DNA of 64,000 nucleotides, from NCBI RefSeq assembly GCF_002250505.1, contig NZ_NJGY01000003.1:459977-523976 (forward strand), written 5' to 3'. The notes beneath the pieces were generated by a model, which saw only the letters and a list, made by a program, of their open reading frames with translations, was not told the origin of the DNA and did no database searches. Made by a program: the position numbers and the translations under genes. Each line of letters begins with the position of its first letter. Position 1 is the first letter of the stretch. Below are positions 9,198 through 18,154 of the stretch, one piece after another. Origin of the DNA: Janthinobacterium sp. PC23-8 (GTDB lineage: Bacteria > Pseudomonadota > Gammaproteobacteria > Burkholderiales > Burkholderiaceae_D).

Positions 9198-10250
9198 TCA
9201 GAGACTGTGGCTCAAGCCCACCGTGATGCCGGTCTGGCTGGTCTGGCGCGTGGCCGGCACCAGGGCGCCGCGGTACAGATTGCGGTCCAGGTCCACGTAC
9301 AAACGGCTGCGCTTGGACAGGGCGTAGTGGTAACTGAGGATGAAGAAGTCGCGCTCGCCCGTGGCCGTATGGCGATAGCGCGTCTGGTACCAGGCAGCGG
9401 CCAATTCCACCTTCGGCGTGACTTGATACAGCAGGCCTATCCACCCCAATTGATTGGCGTAGGTGCCAGCGGCAAGCGTCTGCTGCCGCTCTTTCGAGTA
9501 GCCTGCCTTGGCGATCACATCGCCCAGCTGGTAGCCGCCACCAACGGTCCAGGAAGTGTTGTCCTGGCCGGCGAGGGTTTTCTTTTGCGTATAGGCGCCG
9601 CCCAGGTTGAGCGGGCCTTCGGCGTATTTCAGGCCGACGGCCTGCGCGGCGCCATTGCGTACGCTGCCGGCTTGCTCGCCGGCCGCATATTCGGCCATCA
9701 CCGTCACCGGCCCGGCCGTCAGCCGGTATTGCAGATCGTTATTGAAGCGCGTGCCGCTGGTGGCCGACGCGCCCAGGCCGGCCGCGATGGCCGCCGCCGG
9801 CAGCGTGGTGCCGGCGCCGCCGCCAACGGGGATCAGGCTGATGTAGCGGAAGGTGAACGGTTCATAGTCGCGCGCTGCGGCAAACGCCACCGTGTACTGG
9901 CGGCCTGCCATCAGGCTGCCCCATTTTCCCGCGACGCTGATCCAGGCGGCGCGGTTGAACAGCACGCCATTGGCGTTGTCCAGTGCGCCGGTGCCCGTAT
10001 TGAAGCCCGATTCCAGCATGAATCTGATGTTATTGCCGCCACCTAATTCTTCGGTGCCCGTGAAACCCAGGCGGTTCGCCAGGTAGGTGCCGTTCGAGCC
10101 GGCCGACAGTTTGCTGTCGCCGGCCGCGTTGGTGTTGGTCAGGTTGCGCAGGCCGCCATCGAAGGTGCCGTAGATGGTGGCATTGCCTTGGGCCAGGGCG
10201 AGGGGGCTGGCCGAGGCGAGCAGGGCCAGTGCGTACAGGGTACGTTTCAT
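9198..10250 (-). CDS. Outer-membrane general porin (Burkholderiales type)
   Basis: This 350-residue protein has a signal peptide (MKRTLYALALLASASPLALAQ) and a 16-strand porin-like sequence: the opening strand NATIYGTFDGGLRNL, GTEELGGGNNIRFMLESGF, and the final strand GITVGLSHSL. Porins of this family form trimeric channels for small anions or aromatic acids. The last residue is Leu rather than the usual Phe, which is mildly unusual for outer-membrane insertion. It is divergent from the GntR regulator of the catabolic cluster across palindrome-rich DNA, suggesting that it supplies the uptake pore for that cluster's substrate. Confidence 0.88.
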   Translation of the reverse strand: MKRTLYALALLASASPLALAQGNATIYGTFDGGLRNLTNTNAAGDSKLSAGSNGTYLANRLGFTGTEELGGGNNIRFMLESGFNTGTGALDNANGVLFNRAAWISVAGKWGSLMAGRQYTVAFAAARDYEPFTFRYISLIPVGGGAGTTLPAAAIAAGLGASATSGTRFNNDLQYRLTAGPVTVMAEYAAGEQAGSVRNGAAQAVGLKYAEGPLNLGGAYTQKKTLAGQDNTSWTVGGGYQLGDVIAKAGYSKERQQTLAAGTYANQLGWIGLLYQVTPKVELAAAWYQTRYRHTATGERDFFILSYHYALSKRSRLYVDLDRNLYRGALVPATRQTSQTGITVGLSHSL

Positions 10251-10345
10251 TGTCGATCTCCATTGTTTTTATAGGGTGTGGGGCTGCACGCAGCGTCGTG
10301 TCGCGATGGCTTTGCTTACCACCGGCACTCGGTCTGCGCACGGAA

Positions 10346-10416
10346 ATTATATGCATAAAAATGAATTTATGTATAAAAATAATTTTGTGCACAAAATTAA
10401 AAGTTATGCGTATAAT
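10346..10416 (+). promoter_or_regulatory. Palindromic operators and promoter between porin and GntR genes
   Basis: This short AT-rich stretch holds a perfect 18-bp palindrome at 10381-10398 (AATTTTGTG / CACAAAATT), an upstream near-perfect inverted repeat (TATGCATAAA and TTTATGTATA), and TTATGCGTATAA overlapping a TATAAT (10411-10416). The large palindrome covers the expected -35 region of the rightward promoter. Such sites suit a FadR/VanR-type GntR dimer, so the regulator at 10490 probably controls itself, the operon and perhaps the porin from here. Confidence 0.55.
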
Positions 10417-10489
10417 CCGAAAAATGCTGAAAAATTGCTCCAGGAGTGGTATGTAGTAGGCCTTGCCAAATCTGTTGAGGAGTACCTGC

Positions 10490-11203
10490 ATGGGAGCGAA
10501 AGAATTGATGGACTTGCCAGTGTCGGAGCGTGCGTTTCAGCTGTTGCGCGGAAAAATTTTGCGTTGCGAATATGCGCCTGGAATCAAGCTGAAGATCGAC
10601 ACGCTGCAGCGCGACCTGGGTGTGTCCAGCAGTCCCTTGCGTGAAGCGCTGAGCCGGCTGGTGGTCGAAGGCCTGGTGGTGAGCGACGAGCGGCGCGGTT
10701 TCAGCGCCGCGCCTGTATCGGTGAAAGACCTGCACGACGTGACGCGCTTGCGCCTGATGCTCGATTGCGAAGCGCTGGCCGAATCGATCGAGCATGGCGA
10801 CGACCAGTGGGAAGCCAATATCGTCACGGCGTTTCACTGGCTGTCGCGCATCGAGGGCCGCCACGGCGAGGGGCCGCTGACGCTGGACGCGGACTGGACC
10901 GCACGGCACAAGGATTTTCACATGGCTTTGCTGGCCGGCTGTACCTCCGGCAAGCTCATGAAGTTGAGTTCGGCCCTGTTCGACCAGTCCGAGCGCTACC
11001 GCCGCCTGTCGATCCGGCACCGGGTGGAGCCGCGCCACAAGGCGGCCGAACATGGCCAGATGATGGAAGTGGTGTTATCGCGCAACAAGGCCGAAGCGGT
11101 AGCCCTGTTGCATGACCATATTTTTCGTACCGCCGAAAACGTTGCCGCCGTGCTGGGCAAGCCGTCGTCGGCGGACCTGATACCAAGAGGAGACAGTCGA
11201 TGA
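10490..11203 (+). CDS. GntR-family transcriptional regulator of the catabolic operon
   Basis: This 237-residue protein has an N-terminal winged helix (SERAFQLLRGKIL, LQRDLGVSSSPLREALSRLVVEGLV) and a C-terminal all-helical FCD ligand-binding domain (DVTRLRLMLDCEALAESI ... HKDFHMALLAG ... HGQMMEVVLSRNKAEAVALLHDHI), which places it in the FadR subgroup. The ATG at 10490 is preceded by GAGGAG at 7 bases; an upstream TTG at 10463 is not needed. FCD domains bind small carboxylates with a metal through Asp/His residues, and the expected histidines are present. The 4-base overlap with the VOC gene puts it first in the operon, so it likely senses a pathway intermediate. Confidence 0.9.
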   Translation: MGAKELMDLPVSERAFQLLRGKILRCEYAPGIKLKIDTLQRDLGVSSSPLREALSRLVVEGLVVSDERRGFSAAPVSVKDLHDVTRLRLMLDCEALAESIEHGDDQWEANIVTAFHWLSRIEGRHGEGPLTLDADWTARHKDFHMALLAGCTSGKLMKLSSALFDQSERYRRLSIRHRVEPRHKAAEHGQMMEVVLSRNKAEAVALLHDHIFRTAENVAAVLGKPSSADLIPRGDSR

Positions 11204-12423
11204 GTACAAGCAAAAAAACATGCGTGGTCGGCGGGGTGACCCTGCCGCGCCCGTTCAAGGTGCGGCGCCTGGGGCATTTCGGCATCAATGTGCATGACCC
11301 CGAAGTGTCGCGCCACTTCTACGAGAAACTGCTGGGTTTTCGCATTTCCGACGTGCTCGATTTCGGCGGCCGCCTGCCCGAGGAAGAGATGGCCAAACAC
11401 GGGCCCCATGTCGGCTACTTTGCCCGCCATGGCACCGAGCATCATTCCTTTGTCTTTTTCCCGCGCCGCGTCCTGAACGCCGTCTATGGTTTTCCGGCCG
11501 ACTACCCGGAGGTGGTAAGCAACCAGATCACGTGGCAGGTGGGCAGCCTGCGCGAAGTGGTCGATGGCCACGACTGGTTCGTCAAGAAAGAGATGCGCAT
11601 CCAGCGCTCGGGACGCGACTTGCCCGGCTCCAACTGGAACGTCTATCCCTTCGATCCGGACGGCCACGTGAATGAACTGTATTACGGCATCGAGCAGATC
11701 GGCTGGAATGGCCAAAGCAAGCCCTACAGCATGCACAAGGTGCGCTACACGCGCCCGCCCGACTTGCCGCATCCGTCCGAATACGCCGAAGTCCAGGCCT
11801 GCGTGCGCGAAGGCATCGACGGCAGCACCGGCTGGCAACAGCACGAAGCGATGCCGGAAACCTGGAATGTCGACGGCGTGCTGCTGGGCCGCCCCTACAA
11901 GATAACCCGCGTCGGGCCGGTGCGCCTGTTCGTGCAGGACATGGAACAGTCGCTGCGCTTTTACCGCGACGAACTGGGCCTGATGATCACCGAAGAGGTG
12001 GTGTGGAACGGCCACCGCTGCGTGTTCCTGCGCGCCAATACCGAACACCATTCGCTGGCGCTGTACCCGATGGCGCTGCGCGCCGAACTGGGCCTGAACC
12101 CGCACGCAACGCTGTTTTCCTTCGGCATGCAGGTCGCCAATTACCAGCAACTGCGCGACGCAGTGTCCTTCCTGACCGAGCAGGGCGTGACCATCAGGAT
12201 GCTGCCGCCGGAACTGTTTCCCGGCATCGATTATTGCGCCTTCGCCCTCGACCCGGACGGCTTTGCGATCCAGCTGTACTACTACATGGAGCAGGTCGGC
12301 TGGGATGGCCGGCCGCGCCCGGCCGCGCTGCGGCCCGTGATCGACCCGCAGCACTGGCCCGACACCGTGCCGGCCGCGTCCGACAGCTACCTGGGCGAGC
12401 CCTATTTCGGGCCCTGGAGCTGA
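11200..12423 (+). CDS. Two-domain VOC protein, probable extradiol-dioxygenase-like enzyme
   Basis: This 407-residue protein holds two vicinal-oxygen-chelate domains. The first (residues ~25-165) has a plausible metal triad: His26 (RLGHFGINVHD), His81/82 (GTEHHSFVFF) and Glu159 (HVNELYYGIEQ). The second (~230-375) keeps the fold and a THH-like pair (NTEHHSLALY) but has no His at the first position (VGPVRLFVQD), and Gln replaces Glu at the last (FAIQLYYYMEQ). Catechol 2,3-dioxygenases usually keep the active metal in the C-terminal half, so the order is reversed here. It probably performs ring cleavage or a related metal-dependent step; the substrate is unknown. The start overlaps the GntR gene by 4 bases. 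Confidence 0.75.
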   Translation: MSTSKKTCVVGGVTLPRPFKVRRLGHFGINVHDPEVSRHFYEKLLGFRISDVLDFGGRLPEEEMAKHGPHVGYFARHGTEHHSFVFFPRRVLNAVYGFPADYPEVVSNQITWQVGSLREVVDGHDWFVKKEMRIQRSGRDLPGSNWNVYPFDPDGHVNELYYGIEQIGWNGQSKPYSMHKVRYTRPPDLPHPSEYAEVQACVREGIDGSTGWQQHEAMPETWNVDGVLLGRPYKITRVGPVRLFVQDMEQSLRFYRDELGLMITEEVVWNGHRCVFLRANTEHHSLALYPMALRAELGLNPHATLFSFGMQVANYQQLRDAVSFLTEQGVTIRMLPPELFPGIDYCAFALDPDGFAIQLYYYMEQVGWDGRPRPAALRPVIDPQHWPDTVPAASDSYLGEPYFGPWS

Positions 12424-12434
12424 GCTGATCTCCA

Positions 12435-12465
12435 GCGCCTGAAACAGGCGCCGCCCTGACGGCGG
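12435..12465 (+). repeat. Two adjacent hairpins between VOC and hydrolase genes
   Basis: A perfect 7-bp stem with an AAA loop (GCGCCTG / CAGGCGC) is followed at once by a 5-bp stem (CCGCC / GGCGG). There is no T-tract, so this is not a standard terminator. A third hairpin (CTCGCC / GGCGAG, 12558-12573) lies just before the ribosome site of the next gene. They may tune mRNA stability or translation inside the operon. Confidence 0.45.
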
Positions 12466-12586
12466 CCCGGCCCATCATTCATTGTCTGCATGCAACAGGA
12501 GGCGCCCGCGCGCACCCTGGCGGAGCCGTGCGGCCGATTATTTTGTTCAACACTCATCTCGCCAGGCGGCGAGCGAAAGGATCACC

Positions 12587-13462
12587 ATGAAACTGCTTTC
12601 TTTTACCTGCAATGGCCGTGACAGCTGGGGCGCCGTGGCCGGCGACGGCGTCGTTGACCTGGGCCAGGCATTTGCCGGCCAATACCCGTTGCTGCAGGAC
12701 TTTATCGGCAGCGCCGATTTTGACCGCCGCGAGGAGCTGCTGGCGGGGCGCCAGGCGGATCTGCGCCTGTCCGACATCACGCCGCTGCCGGTCATCACGC
12801 GTCCTGAAAAGATCGTTTTGCTGGTAAGGAACTATCTCGATCACCACAATGAAGTGGTGGCCGCCGGCCTGAAGCGCGAAGTGCCGCAGTTTCCACCGCT
12901 GTTCCTGCGCGTGTGGCGCTCGCAGATCGGCCATGAGGCGCCGATCGTGCGCCCGGCCATTTCCGACCAGCTCGACTGGGAAGGCGAACTGGCCGTCATC
13001 ATCGGCAAGGGCGGGCGCCATATTGCCGAAAGCGAGGCGCTGTCGCATGTCGCCGGCTATGCCTGCTACAACGACGCCAGCGTGCGCGAATGGCAATTCC
13101 ATGCGCAGCAGATCGCGGCCGGCAAGAACTTCGTGGGCACCGGCAGCTTCGGACCGTGGATGGTGACGGCCGACGAGATCGCCGACCCGTCGCAGCTCAA
13201 GCTGCAAACCCGCCTGAATGGCGAACTGGTGCAGGACTCGCATACCAGCAACATGATTTTCGGCGTGCCGCGCCTGATCAACTATATCTCGACCATTTTC
13301 GACCTGGTGCCGGGCGACGTGATCGTCACCGGCACGCCGGCCGGCACCGGCTGGACCCTCAAGCCGCCGCGTTTCCTGCGCCCGTCCGACGTGGTCGAAG
13401 TGGAAATCGAAAAAATCGGCGTGCTGCGCAACGGCGTGATCGATGAGCAGGCCGCGTCATGA
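12587..13462 (+). CDS. Fumarylacetoacetate hydrolase (FAH) family protein
   Basis: This 291-residue protein has the FAH fold: DWEGELAVIIGKGGRHI with the metal-binding acidic residues, GYACYNDASVREWQ, FGPWMVTADEI, and GDVIVTGTPAGTGW near the end. Family members hydrolyse or decarboxylate C-C bonds of 2-oxo acids made by aromatic ring cleavage, or hydrate 2-oxo-4-enoates, using Mg or Mn. The ATG at 12587 follows AAAGGATCACC. In this operon it is the natural next step after the VOC enzyme. The stop overlaps the following gene by 4 bases, so they are translationally coupled. Confidence 0.88.
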   Translation: MKLLSFTCNGRDSWGAVAGDGVVDLGQAFAGQYPLLQDFIGSADFDRREELLAGRQADLRLSDITPLPVITRPEKIVLLVRNYLDHHNEVVAAGLKREVPQFPPLFLRVWRSQIGHEAPIVRPAISDQLDWEGELAVIIGKGGRHIAESEALSHVAGYACYNDASVREWQFHAQQIAAGKNFVGTGSFGPWMVTADEIADPSQLKLQTRLNGELVQDSHTSNMIFGVPRLINYISTIFDLVPGDVIVTGTPAGTGWTLKPPRFLRPSDVVEVEIEKIGVLRNGVIDEQAAS

Positions 13463-13908
13463 TTGCAACCAAGCATTTGTTCGACCTGACCTTGCGCCTG
13501 GGCGCGCTGGTCTCGCTCGGCCCGCTGGCCGTCGGCGAGCGGCGCGTGGCCGGCATCGATGGCGGCACGCTGGCAGGGCCGCAGCTGCGCGGCGAATTGC
13601 TCTCCGGCAGCGATACCCAGTTGCTGCGCGCCGACGGCGTGCTGGAAATCGATGCCGCCTATGTCGTGCGGCTCGAGCACGGCGAGCTGCTGCGCATCGT
13701 CAACCACGGTTATCGCCATGGGCCGGCCGAAGTGATGGCGCGCCTGGCAAGGGGCGAAACGGTGGCGGGACATGAGTATTTTTTCCGCACCGTGATGCGT
13801 TTTGAAACCTCGGCGCCGGCGCTGGCCTGGCTCAATGGCGCCATTGCCGTGGCGCACGCCGAGCGCCAGGGCGGCAGCGTGGTGCTGCACGCCTGGCAAG
13901 TGCTGTGA
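13459..13908 (+). CDS. DUF3237-family protein
   Basis: This 149-residue soluble protein matches the DUF3237/UPF0311 pattern in outline: LTLRLGALVSLGPLAVGERRV-like opening (residues ~9-30), LRGELLSGSDTQLLRADG, NHGYRHGP, and a closing segment EYFFRTVMRFETSAPALAWLN followed by a short basic end. The family's biochemical role is unknown, but genes of this kind are often found in aromatic or terpenoid catabolic clusters. It overlaps the FAH-type gene by 4 bases and lies 21 bases before the aldehyde dehydrogenase gene, which argues for a role in the same pathway. Confidence 0.8.
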   Translation: MIATKHLFDLTLRLGALVSLGPLAVGERRVAGIDGGTLAGPQLRGELLSGSDTQLLRADGVLEIDAAYVVRLEHGELLRIVNHGYRHGPAEVMARLARGETVAGHEYFFRTVMRFETSAPALAWLNGAIAVAHAERQGGSVVLHAWQVL

Positions 13909-13929
13909 ATCCTGGCCTGACTGGAGACG

Positions 13930-15366
13930 ATGATGACATATGATAATTTGATCGATGGCGCATGGGTGGGCGGCGGCGAGCTGGTCGCCAACCTGAACCC
14001 GTCCGATACGGCCGAGGTGGTCGGCGAGTACCGCTTTGCCACGGCGGCGCAGGCGCAGGACGCCATCGCGGCGGCGCGCGCGGCGTTTCCCGCCTGGGCG
14101 CGCGGCCCGATCCAGGCACGCGCCGACATGCTGGACCGGATCGGCACGGAAATCCTCGCGCGCAGCGCCGAACTGGGCCAGCTGCTGTCGCGCGAGGAGG
14201 GCAAGCCGCTGGCCGAAGGCGTGGGCGAGGTGGTTCGCGCCGGCAATATTTTCAAATTTTTTGCCGGCGAAGTATTGCGCAGCGGCGGCGAGACCCTGCC
14301 GTCGGTGCGCCCGGGCATCAGCGTCGAGATCAGCCGCGAGCCGGTCGGCGTGGTGGCCTTGATCACGCCATGGAATTTCCCGATTGCCATTCCCGCCTGG
14401 AAAATCGCGCCAGCCCTGGCGTATGGCAATTGCGTCGTCTTCAAGCCGGCCGAGCTGACGCCAGGCAGCGCCTGGGCACTGGCCGACATCATCGCCCGCA
14501 GCGGCGTGCCGGCCGGCGTGTTCAACCTGGTGATGGGCCGCGGCGACGTGGTCGGCGCGGTGCTGTCCGCCTCGCCCCAGGTGGACGCGATCAGCTTTAC
14601 CGGCTCGCAAGGCGTGGGCCGGCAGGTGGCGGCGCAGGCGGTGGCCAACATGACCAAAGTGCAACTGGAAATGGGCGGCAAGAATCCGCAAGTCATCCTC
14701 GACGATGCCGACCTGGACACGGCCGTCAACGTCTCGCTGCAAAGCGCCTTTTATTCCACCGGTCAGCGCTGCACGGCGGCCAGCCGCCTGATCGTCACGG
14801 ACGCCATCCACGACCGTTTTGTCGCCGCGCTGGGCCAGCGCGTGCAGGCCTTGCAGGTGGGCCACGCCTTGCTGGCAGGCACCGAGATCGGCCCGGTGGT
14901 CGACCAGCGCCAGCTCGACAAGGACCTCGACTTCATTGCCTCGGCGCACGCCGATGGCGCGCGCCTGGTGGCCGGCGGCGCACGGCTCGAGCGCACCACG
15001 CACGGTTTTTACCTGGCGCCGGCGCTGTTTGCCGACACCACGCCTTTAATGCGCCTGAACCGCGAAGAAGTGTTCGGCCCGGTGGCCGGCGTGATCCGCG
15101 TGCGCGATTACGACGAGGCGCTGGCGCTGGCCAACGACACGCCGTTCGGCCTGACGGCCGGCATCGCCACCACGTCGCTGAAATACGCCAGCCATTTCCG
15201 GCGCAACGCCCAGGTCGGCATGGTAATGGTCAACGTGCCTACCGCCGGCGTCGATTACCACGTGCCGTTTGGCGGACGCAAGGGATCGAGCTATGGCGCG
15301 CGCGAACAGGGCCGCCATGCGGCCGAGTTTTATACCACGGTAAAGACCGCTTATATTGCACCTTGA
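13930..15366 (+). CDS. NAD(P)-dependent aldehyde dehydrogenase
   Basis: This 478-residue member of the ALDH superfamily has all catalytic elements: the LITPWNFPIAIPAWKIAPAL cofactor and oxyanion region, FTGSQGVGRQV, the general base Glu247 in LEMGGKNP and the nucleophile Cys281 in GQRCTAASRL. Overall it resembles α-ketoglutaric-semialdehyde or succinate-semialdehyde dehydrogenases. It likely oxidises an aldehyde released by the preceding ring-cleavage and hydrolase steps to an acid that the next enzyme can link to CoA. The exact substrate is not determined by sequence. Confidence 0.93.
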   Translation: MMTYDNLIDGAWVGGGELVANLNPSDTAEVVGEYRFATAAQAQDAIAAARAAFPAWARGPIQARADMLDRIGTEILARSAELGQLLSREEGKPLAEGVGEVVRAGNIFKFFAGEVLRSGGETLPSVRPGISVEISREPVGVVALITPWNFPIAIPAWKIAPALAYGNCVVFKPAELTPGSAWALADIIARSGVPAGVFNLVMGRGDVVGAVLSASPQVDAISFTGSQGVGRQVAAQAVANMTKVQLEMGGKNPQVILDDADLDTAVNVSLQSAFYSTGQRCTAASRLIVTDAIHDRFVAALGQRVQALQVGHALLAGTEIGPVVDQRQLDKDLDFIASAHADGARLVAGGARLERTTHGFYLAPALFADTTPLMRLNREEVFGPVAGVIRVRDYDEALALANDTPFGLTAGIATTSLKYASHFRRNAQVGMVMVNVPTAGVDYHVPFGGRKGSSYGAREQGRHAAEFYTTVKTAYIAP

Positions 15367-15418
15367 TGAGGCTCGGAAAAATCATGATGGAGAATCGGAT
15401 GAACAAGCGGAGCGGCGC

Positions 15419-16702
15419 ATGAGCGGCGCACTGTCGCACCTGAAGGTGCTGGACCTGTCGCGCGTGCTGGCCGGGCCGCTGGCCGGCCAGATCCTGGCCG
15501 ACCTGGGCGCCGAGGTGATCAAGGTCGAGCGCCTCGGCGTGGGCGACGACACGCGCGCCTGGGGCCCGCCTTATCTGCCTGGCGCCGACGGCCAGCCGAC
15601 GGCCGAGGCGACCTACTTTGCCACCGCCAACCGCAACAAGAAATCGGTGGCGATCGACCTTGCGCATCCGGAAGGGCAGGCGCTGGTGCGCGCGCTGGCC
15701 GCCGAATGCGATGTGCTGATCGAAAATTTCAAGGTGGACGGCTTGCAGCGTTATGGCCTCGACCATGCCACGTTGAGCAAGATCAACCCGCGCCTCGTGT
15801 ATTGCTCGATTACCGGCTTCGGCCAGGACGGCCCCTACGCGGCGCGCGCCGGCTACGACTTCCTGATGCAGGGACTGGGCGGCCTGATGAGCATTACCGG
15901 CCACGGCGGCGACCAGCCGGGGGGCGGGCCGATGAAGGTGGGCGTGGCGCTGACCGATGTGATGACGGGGCTGTACGCCGTGATCGGCGTGCTGGCGGCA
16001 CTGTCGGCGCGCGCCGTATCGGGCAGCGGCCAGCATATCGACCTGGCCTTGCTCGACGTGCAGGTGGCCGGCCTGGCCAACCAGGCCATGAATTACCTGA
16101 GCACCGGCATGGTGCCGCAACGCATGGGCAATGCCCATCCGAGCATCGTGCCCTACCAGGATTTCGCCACCGCCGATGGTTTCATGATCATCGCGGTGGG
16201 CAATGATGGCCAGTTCGCGCGCCTGTGCCAGGCGCTGGGCCAGCCGGACTGGGCCGAGGATGCGCGCTTTTGCAGCAATGTGGCGCGGGTGGCCAACCGC
16301 GTCGAACTGATTGCCCTGCTGCAGGAGCAGACCCGGCGCCATGGCACCGCGCACTGGGTCGCGCTGTTCGAACGCTCCGGCGTGCCTTGCGGGCCGATCA
16401 ACGATGTGCGCCAGGTGTTCGAGGACCCGCAAGTGGTCGCGCGCGGCATGCGGGTGAACATGGCCCATCCGGTGGCGGGCCAGGTGGCGCTGGTGGCCAA
16501 CCCGATCCGCTTGTCGGCCACGCCCGTGAGCTACCGCCATGCGCCGCCGCTGCTGGGCCAGCACACGCGGGCGGTGCTGCGCGAGTTGCTGCAACTCGAT
16601 GAGGCGCGCATCGATGCGCTGTGCGCCGCCGGCGCCATCGCCTGCCTGCAGGATGGGGACGCAGACGCAGACGCAGACGTGGAGGTGGCGGTACATTCTT
16701 AA
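15419..16702 (+). CDS. CaiB/BaiF-family (class III) CoA transferase
   Basis: This protein of about 427 residues has the CaiB/BaiF hallmarks: VLDLSRVLAGPLAGQILADLGAEVIKVE-type opening (residues ~9-36), NRNKKSVAIDL, and the catalytic aspartate Asp147 in GYDFLMQGLGG. Class III transferases move CoA between carboxylic acids through an aspartyl-CoA thioester. The start at 15419 has GGAG six bases upstream. The C-terminus ends in an acidic DGDADADADVEV tail encoded by a run of GACGCA hexamers (16659-16678), a small tandem repeat. It probably activates the acid made by the aldehyde dehydrogenase. Confidence 0.92.
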   Translation: MSGALSHLKVLDLSRVLAGPLAGQILADLGAEVIKVERLGVGDDTRAWGPPYLPGADGQPTAEATYFATANRNKKSVAIDLAHPEGQALVRALAAECDVLIENFKVDGLQRYGLDHATLSKINPRLVYCSITGFGQDGPYAARAGYDFLMQGLGGLMSITGHGGDQPGGGPMKVGVALTDVMTGLYAVIGVLAALSARAVSGSGQHIDLALLDVQVAGLANQAMNYLSTGMVPQRMGNAHPSIVPYQDFATADGFMIIAVGNDGQFARLCQALGQPDWAEDARFCSNVARVANRVELIALLQEQTRRHGTAHWVALFERSGVPCGPINDVRQVFEDPQVVARGMRVNMAHPVAGQVALVANPIRLSATPVSYRHAPPLLGQHTRAVLRELLQLDEARIDALCAAGAIACLQDGDADADADVEVAVHS

Positions 16703-16741
16703 AGCTGGGCAAGTCAAATAATACCAATACAGGAGACAAAC

Positions 16742-18154
16742 TTGAACATGCCAGACCATCAGCGGGCGGCCCCGGGCACGCCTGCGACGGGAGCAATCGT
16801 GCTCTCGGATATCATTAACCGCGGCCGACTGGGCGCCTACCAAGTCCGCATACTGCTGCTGTGCGCACTGGCCGTCGTGTTCGACGGCTTCGACGTGCAA
16901 GCCATGGGCTTCGTCGCGCCCGCCATCCGGCAGGACTGGCACGTGGGGCCGGCCGTGTTCGGACCGATCTTTTCGGCCAGCCTGATCGGCATGGTGATCG
17001 GCTCGCTGATGCTGAGCGCGGTGGCCGACCGCTACGGCCGGCGCCCGGTGCTGATCGGCGCCGTCATCATGTCCGGCGCGGTAACTCTCGCCACCTCGTA
17101 TGCGCAGTCGGTCGAAGCGCTGCTGGCGCTGCGTTTCATTACCGGCATCGGCCTCGGCGCCATCTTGCCCAATGCGCTGGCGCTGACCAGCGAATACAGT
17201 CCCGGCCGGCACAAGACCTTTCTGGTGATGATGATGGCCTGCTGCCTGTCGATCGGCGCGGCCGTCGGCGGCGCCACGGCGGCCCTGCTGATACCGGACT
17301 TGGGCTGGCGCGCGGTGTTCTTGGTCGGCGGCATCGGCCCCATCGTGGTGGGCGTGCTGATGCTGTTCATGTTGCCCGAGTCGCTGGACGTGCTGCTGCG
17401 GCGCCAGGGCGCGGCGCAGCGTGCGACCGTGCTCGGCATCCTGCGCCGCATTGCGCCGCAGGTGGCGCTGGCCGACGATGCACATCTCGTCTACGGCGAA
17501 GCGCGTCCAGCCGGCGCGCCGATCGGCCAGCTGTTCAGCGATGGGCGGCGCGCCACCACTTTGCTGCTGTGGCTGATGCATTTCGCCAATCTGGCGATCC
17601 TGTACTTCCTGGCCAACTGGCTGCCGACCCTGGTCAAGGATGCTGGCTTGCCGCTGCGCACGTCCGTGATCGCCGGCACCATCCTGCAGATCGCCAGCGT
17701 GTTCGGCGCCGTGTGCCTGGCGCGCCTGATCACCCGCTATGGCTATTTCCGCGTGCTGCCGGCCAGCTACCTGGCCGGTGCGCTGGCGATCGCCCTGATC
17801 GGCCAGGTGGCGACCTCGCCGCCGGCGCTGTTCGCGGTGGTGTTCGTGGTCGGCTTTTGCGCCATTGGCGGCCTGAACGGCATCAATGCGCTGGCGGTGG
17901 CCTCGTATCCCGTGTCCTTGCGCACCACCGGCATCGGCTGGGCGCTGGGCGTGGGCCGCTTCGGCTCCATCCTGGCACCGGTGCTGGGCGGCATCTTGCT
18001 GGCCAATCACTGGAGCATCTCGTCCCTGTTCCTGGTGGCGGCCGTGCCCGCCCTGGTGCTGGCCGGTGCGCTGCTGGTGATGCGCCGCCGCGCGCGCCAG
18101 GCCGAACAGGCCGAGGCCGGCACCGGGGCGGCGTGGCGGCGGAGGGACGCCTGA
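16742..18154 (+). CDS. MFS transporter, aromatic acid:H+ symporter type
   Basis: This 470-residue protein has 12 predicted membrane helices and the AAHS-subfamily signature DGFDVQAMGFVAPAI in the first helix, followed by the MFS loop motif ADRYGRRPVLIG and RFITGIGLGAILPNALAL. Relatives such as PcaK, BenK and MhpT carry aromatic or other small organic acids with protons. The TTG at 16742 sits at correct distance from AGGAG; an ATG two codons later (16748) is the alternative. It supplies inner-membrane uptake for the operon. Its stop overlaps the start of the Cache protein by one base. Confidence 0.9.
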   Translation: MNMPDHQRAAPGTPATGAIVLSDIINRGRLGAYQVRILLLCALAVVFDGFDVQAMGFVAPAIRQDWHVGPAVFGPIFSASLIGMVIGSLMLSAVADRYGRRPVLIGAVIMSGAVTLATSYAQSVEALLALRFITGIGLGAILPNALALTSEYSPGRHKTFLVMMMACCLSIGAAVGGATAALLIPDLGWRAVFLVGGIGPIVVGVLMLFMLPESLDVLLRRQGAAQRATVLGILRRIAPQVALADDAHLVYGEARPAGAPIGQLFSDGRRATTLLLWLMHFANLAILYFLANWLPTLVKDAGLPLRTSVIAGTILQIASVFGAVCLARLITRYGYFRVLPASYLAGALAIALIGQVATSPPALFAVVFVVGFCAIGGLNGINALAVASYPVSLRTTGIGWALGVGRFGSILAPVLGGILLANHWSISSLFLVAAVPALVLAGALLVMRRRARQAEQAEAGTGAAWRRRDA

